This document shows positions 13,245 through 13,417 of a stretch of 13,417 nucleotides of DNA, one piece after another. The notes beneath the pieces are model-generated. The model was not told the DNA's origin. It did not search any database and saw nothing but the letters and a program-made list of their open reading frames with translations. Source of the stretch: an uncultured Verrucomicrobiota bacterium (GTDB lineage: Bacteria > Verrucomicrobiota > Verrucomicrobiia > Limisphaerales > UBA1096); assembly GCA_913050205.1 (NCBI GenBank), contig CAJXAU010000017.1:1-13417 (forward strand). The letters are read 5' to 3'. The position numbers were made by a program, and so were the translations under genes. Numbering within the stretch: position 1 is the stretch's first letter; every line of letters begins with the position of its first letter.

Positions 13245-13417
13245 ACCAAGCGCTTGGCCAACCAGCACAACGAACTCCCCCTTGGGCTTCTTCTCCCGGT
13301 AATGCTCCAGTAATTCTGCCGCTGTCCCCCGTAGAATTTCCTCAAACTTTTTTGTCAGCTCACGCGCCAACACCACTTCTCGATCCGGCGCCATTTCCTT
13401 CAACTCCCCAAGCAGTT
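13209..13417 (-). CDS. rsmI: 16S rRNA (cytidine-1402 2'-O)-methyltransferase RsmI, C-terminal part
   Basis: Only the last 69 or so codons are inside the window. They read LLGELKEMAPDREVVLAREL, then TKKFEEILRGTAAELLEHYR, then EKKPKGEFVVLVGQ, the characteristic C-terminal part of RsmI, which methylates the ribose of C1402 in the decoding centre of 16S rRNA using S-adenosylmethionine. The N-terminal tetrapyrrole-methylase-like domain lies beyond the right edge. The visible ending runs about 14 residues past the usual KGEFVVLV, finishing in a Ser/Asn-rich tail. A palindrome copy encodes Val-Gly-Gln-Ala-Leu-Gly (13246-13262) in that tail. The stop lies within the end of the small membrane-protein gene on the other strand. 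Confidence 0.88.
   Translation of the reverse strand, partial: LLGELKEMAPDREVVLARELTKKFEEILRGTAAELLEHYREKKPKGEFVVLVGQALGLSAEHASNELD
13246..13262. repeat. Palindrome cluster, imperfect copy
   Basis: CCAAGCGCTTGG (13246-13257) overlaps TTGGCCAA (13254-13261), the same 12-bp tandem pattern as at 10630-10650 but with the right end decayed to AAC. It lies in the rsmI C-terminal tail, just after the stop of the small membrane-protein gene. Confidence 0.65.

Noticed and set aside
1..13417. CRISPR array formed by the repeated palindrome
   Set aside because: The repeats are far shorter than CRISPR repeats, are irregularly spaced over 13 kb, lie within coding sequence, and no cas gene is present.

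Overview
The window most likely comes from a PVC-group bacterium, probably a Verrucomicrobiota lineage. This is inferred from family content only: an exported beta-propeller protein opening with DWPQWRGP after its signal peptide, a DUF6807 (PmoA-type) protein beside a DUF4432 protein, and an exported thioredoxin/PDZ protein are a combination typical of Verrucomicrobiota and Planctomycetota. Genes are tightly packed. No intergenic gap exceeds about 115 bp, Shine-Dalgarno sequences are mostly weak or absent, and no convincing terminator, tRNA, rRNA, CRISPR array or insertion sequence is visible.

Layout from left to right. A DMT/EamA transporter runs off the left edge (minus strand) and diverges from an exported PQQ-like beta-propeller protein (plus). 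Three bases beyond the propeller's stop is the stop of pyrE (minus), which lies downstream of an iron-containing alcohol dehydrogenase, a single-pass membrane protein and a sugar-isomerase-like protein, all on the minus strand; the last two are translationally coupled. A small NAD(P)-binding epimerase-type gene (plus) diverges from that group and converges with fabI (minus). fabI diverges from an exported thioredoxin-CXXCH-double-PDZ protein (plus), which converges with hisC (minus). hisC is the last gene of a minus-strand run preceded by two exported proteins, DUF6807 and DUF4432. A 62-residue membrane protein (plus) then converges with, and overlaps, the 3' end of rsmI (minus), which runs off the right edge.

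Housekeeping functions (pyrimidine, histidine and fatty-acid synthesis, rRNA methylation) are interleaved with exported proteins probably connected with carbohydrate chemistry and redox work in the periplasm. There is no sign of a defence island, prophage or biosynthetic cluster.

The most striking feature is not a gene. A short palindrome, core CTTGGCCAAG and full form CRCTTGGCCAAGYG, occurs 12 times perfectly in 13.4 kb, with four more copies of its TTGGCCAA centre and several one-base-decayed or half copies. About 0.013 perfect 10-mers would be expected by chance. Copies lie inside genes, inside signal-peptide codons and in intergenic gaps, and all four divergent intergenic regions hold a full or decayed copy. 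Inside genes they are read only as Leu-Gly-Gln(-Ala) (once Val-Gly-Gln) or Leu-Ala-Lys, never in the Trp-Pro phase. Some are arranged as a 12-bp tandem unit. This looks like a HIP1-like, genome-wide palindromic signal whose function cannot be read from the window.
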